Below, piece after piece: positions 59,578-64,000 of a stretch of DNA of 64,000 nucleotides. Each line of letters opens with the position of its first letter. Position 1 is the stretch's first letter. Origin of the DNA: Siphlonurus alternatus (lineage: Eukaryota; Arthropoda; Insecta; Ephemeroptera; Siphlonuridae); assembly GCA_949825025.1 (NCBI GenBank), contig OX463778.1, positions 41,968,646-42,032,645 on the forward strand, read 5' to 3'. The notes beneath the pieces were generated by a model. It was not told the origin of the DNA and searched no databases. It was given only the letters and a program-made list of their open reading frames with translations. The position numbers were made by a program, and so were the translations under genes.

Positions 59578-61536
59578 CCCTATTGGAAATTTACAATTGT
59601 AAAATTCACAATTGTATGCTCCATAAAAATACCATTGCGTTTTGGTCCTTTTACAATGGTAATTTTTACAATTGTAAAGGCCTTAATACAATTGTATTTA
59701 ACTACAATTGCATTTATTACAATTGTAATAATTACGATTGTAAAATTTACAAAAAGTGGTCACCAATCTAACTACTAACCCAAACCTGCGTTGCTGTACT
59801 TTGGTTACCACTGTTGATCATACTCTTACCATTGCGCTGCTACTGCTTTCTTAATAGGATGAAGAATATTGAGGTATATATATATAAAATAAATAAAACT
59901 TATGGGGAAATGACAAGGGGGCATTTCAATATTATAATGTCATATAAATTTCGATCCTAGGGTAAAATTTGATGGCGGTTCTAATGGTGACCCTTAAATT
60001 TGCGACCCTTCAACCCTTCAGGGTCAAAAGACCCTGAAATTTTTTTTTTTCTTAAAAAATTGCAAAACTGAAATTAGCAATCAACTTAATATAACCTAGA
60101 GCTCCAATTCACTAATTTTAAGGGTCGACCCTTGGGGTTTAGCGGGGGTCTATTTTAAAAGTATGCAAATTTTAATAAAAAAATTGACAAAATATGTGAG
60201 GACTACATACAGGTTCAACATTGAGTTTTTTTAATCTTAATGACCCTTTAAGGGTAAGGTAACGCCACCAATGTTAAAAAATTTTAAGTCCCTCACACAA
60301 AAATTCTGAAAAAAATTTAAAATGTTCTCCTCTACACCCCCTATCAGTAGGTAAAATTTCAGGTATACAAATACGATCTAGTTTTTGAGTTATGAATTTT
60401 TAAAGTTGACCAATTTAACATGGGAGTTTCATTTCTCCATGTTAAAGTAGTCAACTTTAAAAATTTATAACTCAAAAACTAGATCGTATTTGTATACCTG
60501 ATATTTTAGGTACTGATAGGGGGTATAGAGGAGAACATTTTAAATTTTTTTCAGAATTTTTGTGAGAGGGATTTTTTTTAACATTGTTGGCGTTACCTTA
60601 CCCTTAAGGGTCGACCCCTAACATTTGATTGAAAAATAAATTTTTTTTCTAACCATTTTTTCATAATATATATTATATAATTTAACATACATCTCTGAAT
60701 TATATTTTTACCTTTTTCAATGTGACCCTTTTAGGGGTCGACCCTTGATTTTTTTCAAATTCATATTAAAAAAAAAAGTGATATATACTACGAGACAGGT
60801 TCATGCAGCTATTAGTTAAGTGCTTTTGATGACATAATACAACCACAATTAATGGCCTAGTAGGGGTTCACCCCTAATGCATTAAAATATAGCATAAATT
60901 AAAAAAAATTGTATTTTTTTATATTTTTTGTTACACTTTATATGTTAACATGCATCGATTTGATCTGACTTTTTTTTGTGACCCTATATAAGAGGTCGAT
61001 GGTCGATCCATGTTTTTTTTCCAAAAATAATTATTTATTTTAAATATATTATATCAATTAAAGCTTCATATAGTACCTTTGTATCTTAATTAGATATTAC
61101 AGCCAAGTTAGGTACTTAGCATAATAAAATATTAATTGAATGAAGTAATAAGAATTTGACAAAATGTACGTGTAATATAAATTAACAATGAAAATACCAT
61201 TTTTTTTAGTAATTATGTAATCCAAATACAATTGCAATCTAATTACAATTGTAAAAATTACAATTGTAAGCACAAAAATCAATTGTAATCTAAGAATTAC
61301 AATTGTAATCTAAGAAATACAATTGTATTCTAACAAATACAATTGTATCAGAACCTGAAAGCAATTGTAATCTCAAATAATACAATTGTAATCATGAACA
61401 TTACAATTGTAATCCAAATGTTACAATTGTAACCCAATTTTTACAATTGCAATCTTAGTTTTACAATTGTAATCAGTCAAATTACAATTGTAATTTGGCT
61501 GAATACAGTGAATACAATTGTAAATTTCCAATAGGG
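59578..61536. mobile_element. Transposon with CCCTATTGG termini and subterminal ACAATTGT arrays
   Basis: Termini CCCTATTGGAAATTTACAAT and complement form a 24-bp perfect inverted repeat. The left ~180 bp and right ~320 bp carry repeated ACAATTGT palindromes (about 7 and 15, some degenerate), often at 20-bp spacing. The centre has repeated GGGTCGACCC-like palindromes and a nested TTAA MITE (60248-60607). No transposase frame, so non-autonomous. The target duplication is unclear (TTAT to the left, TAAT to the right). The superfamily is not assigned. Confidence 0.8.
60248..60607. mobile_element. Foldback MITE, TTAAGGGTAAG family, copy F (nested)
   Basis: Ends TTAAGGGTAAGGTAACGCC and complement; TTAA at both ends; the arms match copy A closely, including CTCCTCTA and GATCTAGTTTTTGAGTTAT. 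It lies between two GGGTCGACCC-type repeats of the host element. Confidence 0.93.
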
Positions 61537-61540
61537 TAAT

Positions 61541-61974
61541 GCTTAACAATATCAATATTGCCCATGTTAAATCCAACATTGGGGGGGGGGGGCTGCAGCC
61601 CCTTAGTCTCCCCCCTCCCTGGATTCGCGCCTGAATATGTCCAAATATGGTGATAAATAAAATAATTCAGCCTATAGTCGAGGCCCGTAGAGGGGCGCGC
61701 CGGTTGGCTATTTATGAAAGCATCTTCAACTACAGAACACCCTTTTCAAAATTCACGCTGATTGGATAAAAAATTAATCACTGCGATCACTGCGCCAACT
61801 GGTGACAGTGTTTGGCACTAAATACTGTCAGCTGGCAGACGACAAAGTAAAAATGTAAACAAACGCATTTTTATGATTTTGTCAGAAATTACTTAACTGC
61901 AAAAAAACTGCAATTAATTATCATTACAAATTGAATTCAAACGAATAATTCTCAATTTTTAATATTAATTAACA
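61541..61974. other. Unassigned DNA with a G12 run
   Basis: G12 at 61581-61592 followed by CTGCAGCCCC; a short GC-rich stretch near 61680-61700. No gene seen. Confidence 0.4.
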
Positions 61975-62385
61975 AGAAGTAAGTACATACTATTTAGTTT
62001 TAAGTGCGTTTAATGTTTTCACAATCAAAAGTGCAGATAAAAGTGCAAGAACTTTTTTACTATCATAAGAAAAAAAATACATAAGTATATAATACAGTAT
62101 ATATAATTATACATTATGCATATTATGTCATTGAAATAATGCACTATCATAATATTATAATTACGAAGATTAATTAAGGTTTGGCTAAATGTAATCTTAT
62201 TAATTATTGTACAAATTGTAGCCACACTTTTATGTAATTTGTTATGCGTGGTGTGTAAAAATGTAAGTATATTATATATATATATATAATATATATATAT
62301 ATATATCATTACAAATTATTACATCTCAGCACTCATTACAAATCTTGCTCATTTCATTTCACATAGATTAATTTTACGCGTATGA

Positions 62386-62503
62386 TGTCCGAGGTGGTGG
62401 GGGCGGAGAGTTACGGGGGATTTAAGAGTGCGTTGAGCACTATATTGCGAGCCACCGTGGTTTAGCCACATTTGCCGCAGAGCGTTAAATCTAATCTAAT
62501 CTG
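62386..62503 (+). mobile_element. Short retroelement-like insertion with (ATCTA)n tail
   Basis: Absent from the mirrored arm. Runs from CCGAGGTGGTGGGGGCGGAG to CGTTAAATCTAATCTAATC, GC-richer than the surroundings; a short TGATG repeat flanks it. Could be a SINE or LINE 3' end; class not determined. Confidence 0.55.
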
Positions 62504-63099
62504 ATGTTATGTTTATTATAGAATCTTACGTTTGATCTTAATACAGTGTATAACTTTACTGTGTAGCTCTAGCTGCATGCGGTACGTTAATGAAAATAAT
62601 GAATTTCTTAAAAGAAAACTTTATTAAAGGAACTGTGTAAAATAGATTTTTATTCTGTAACTGTCATGTTGTCTAAATATACTATAACCATTATTATTAT
62701 ATATCATGCTCTGGGATATTAGCTCTGTTCGTAAATACACAAAATAAAAAATAGTGTTTTATAATAATTATAATGGATATAGTGTATTTAGACAACAGTG
62801 ACAGAATAAAAATCTATTTTACACAGATCGATCCTTTAATAAAATTTTCATTTAAGAAATTCATTACGTACCGCATGCAGCTATAGAGCTACAGTAAAAA
62901 AGTTATATACTGTATTAAGATCAAACATAAGATTCTATAATAAACATAACATCATATGTCTAAAATTAATCTATGTGAAATGAAATGAACAAGATTTGTA
63001 ATGAGTACTGAGATGTAATAATTTGTAATGATAAATTATAGTATATATATTAAATTTTTACATACCACGCATAACAAATAAATACGTGGCTATAATACA

Positions 63100-63191
63100 A
63101 TGGGTGCGATTCACGAAGCAGTTAACCAAGTTAAATGTGGTTAAGCTAAACGTGGTTAGAAACCTGTCTAACTGTTTCGTGGATTGCGCCC
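63100..63191. mobile_element. ~92-bp MITE, GGGTGCGATTCACGAA ends
   Basis: GGGTGCGATTCACGAAGCAG and near complement (CTGTTTCGTGGATTGCGCCC). Absent from the mirrored left arm, which supplies the empty site. AAT flanks both sides. Confidence 0.82.
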
Positions 63192-63395
63192 AATATGAAC
63201 AATAATTAATAAGATATTACATACAGCCAAACCTTAAATAATCTTCGTAATTTTAATATGTATCGTGTAGTATTTCAATGACATATGCATACTTTTATAT
63301 TGATAGTAAAAAGGTTCTTGCACTTTTAACTGAACTTTTGATTGTAAAAATATTAAACGCACTTAAGACTAAATAATATGTACTTAATTGTTTTT

Positions 63396-64000
63396 TTATT
63401 GATGAGTCTTTGTTATACTGATGTATATTATTATTTTCCATGTACTGTACTGTCCTTAAAAGTTAAAAACTGGAATACACGAATAGATAATATGTTAGAT
63501 CGTAACGCATGTATTCCAATTTTTTACTTCAGAATAGAAACTGTACATATATAAAGGTTCATCAATGAAAATCGATTAAAATACATATTTCCGCGAGCAG
63601 AGCTATTATCTATTAGCTGTTATGTAAAATATTATTATCGCAAAAGCAATACAAAAACATGCATTTCAGTATAATAATTGTATTATATCCAATAATAAAG
63701 ACAATAATTCAAGAAAAATAGTAACAAATAAACTTATCGTAAATAAATTATTATAACATATGTAATGATGGCAGCCTCAGTATATTAATTTATATTTCAT
63801 TTATCGTGTCGTGGTAAATAAATGTTTCTTTACGAATCCAAATGGCCTAGCTACGCCATATATTATATATGCCATAAATATTTGAATACAACTAAAACTT
63901 CCTATCCAAAAGGCACATCAGTGATCTTATAATAAAAAAACGCCCTTTAACTTCTAGCATTTGTGATGAGAGGAGCCAATCGTTTTTATGTAATATTGCA
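63396..64000. other. AT-rich DNA, no gene seen
   Basis: No supported coding sequence or repeat boundary up to the end of the window. Confidence 0.4.

Larger units (their letters stand above)
61975..63395. repeat. 1.4-kb imperfect palindrome with different insertions in each arm
   Basis: The left part (AAGTACATACTATTTAGTTTT, GTGCAAGAACTTTTTTACTA, GCATGCGGTACGT) is mirrored on the right around about 62710. The left arm alone has an insertion at about 62386-62503, the right arm alone at about 63100-63191. It is probably a large foldback element or a local inverted duplication. No ORF. Confidence 0.85.

Overview
The window is AT-rich metazoan nuclear DNA. It has spliced genes with GT-AG introns, 5'-truncated non-LTR retrotransposons, hAT-like elements with 8-bp target duplications, many foldback (palindromic) MITEs, and a long satellite array. 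Nothing is bacterial: there are no operons or ribosome-binding sites. An invertebrate (arthropod or mollusc grade) fits the element types, but I cannot name the species.

Two host genes can be read end to end on the + strand. The first (26489-33417, seven coding exons, 470 codons) encodes an RGG-rich protein with a Tyr/Ser/Gly-rich tail. It looks like a disordered RNA-binding protein, and I do not recognise its family. The second (44280-55531, ten coding exons, 604 codons) is a complete polo-like kinase 1 (PLK1/polo), with glycine loop, catalytic residues, T-loop threonine, destruction-box-like motif and both polo boxes intact. A possible minus-strand terminal exon (about 56299-56510) lies downstream of PLK1, convergent with it.

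Layout. 1-4745: a foldback MITE, then minus-strand LINE copies joined head to tail. 4932-26083: a giant imperfect inverted duplication of about 21 kb. Its axis (about 13207/13208) coincides with the axis of a 394-bp foldback MITE. Each arm has a mirrored inner segment, an array of a ~160-bp satellite and a mirrored outer flank. The left array is about 4.7 kb and carries an 855-bp hAT-like insertion. The right array is about 10.6 kb and shows a 4.34-kb higher-order duplication. The right arm ends next to the probable 5' UTR exon of the RGG gene.

26100-33417 is the RGG gene, with three TE insertions in its fourth intron. 33418-44279 is intergenic, with foldback elements (some nested three deep), short perfect palindromes and a GC-rich insertion. 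44280-55531 is PLK1, with MITEs and LINE fragments in introns 1, 3, 7 and 9. 55532-64000 holds the PLK1 3' region, a LINE 3' end, more foldback MITEs, a hAT element keeping the transposase C-terminus, a 37-bp TIR-only element, a ~1.96-kb element with subterminal arrays of ACAATTGT, and a 1.4-kb palindrome.

The two genes share no evident pathway. The unifying feature is the abundance of inverted-repeat DNA. At least six copies of one TTAA-ended foldback family are present, and one of them sits exactly at the axis of the large palindrome. All coordinates, splice sites and target duplications were read by eye.
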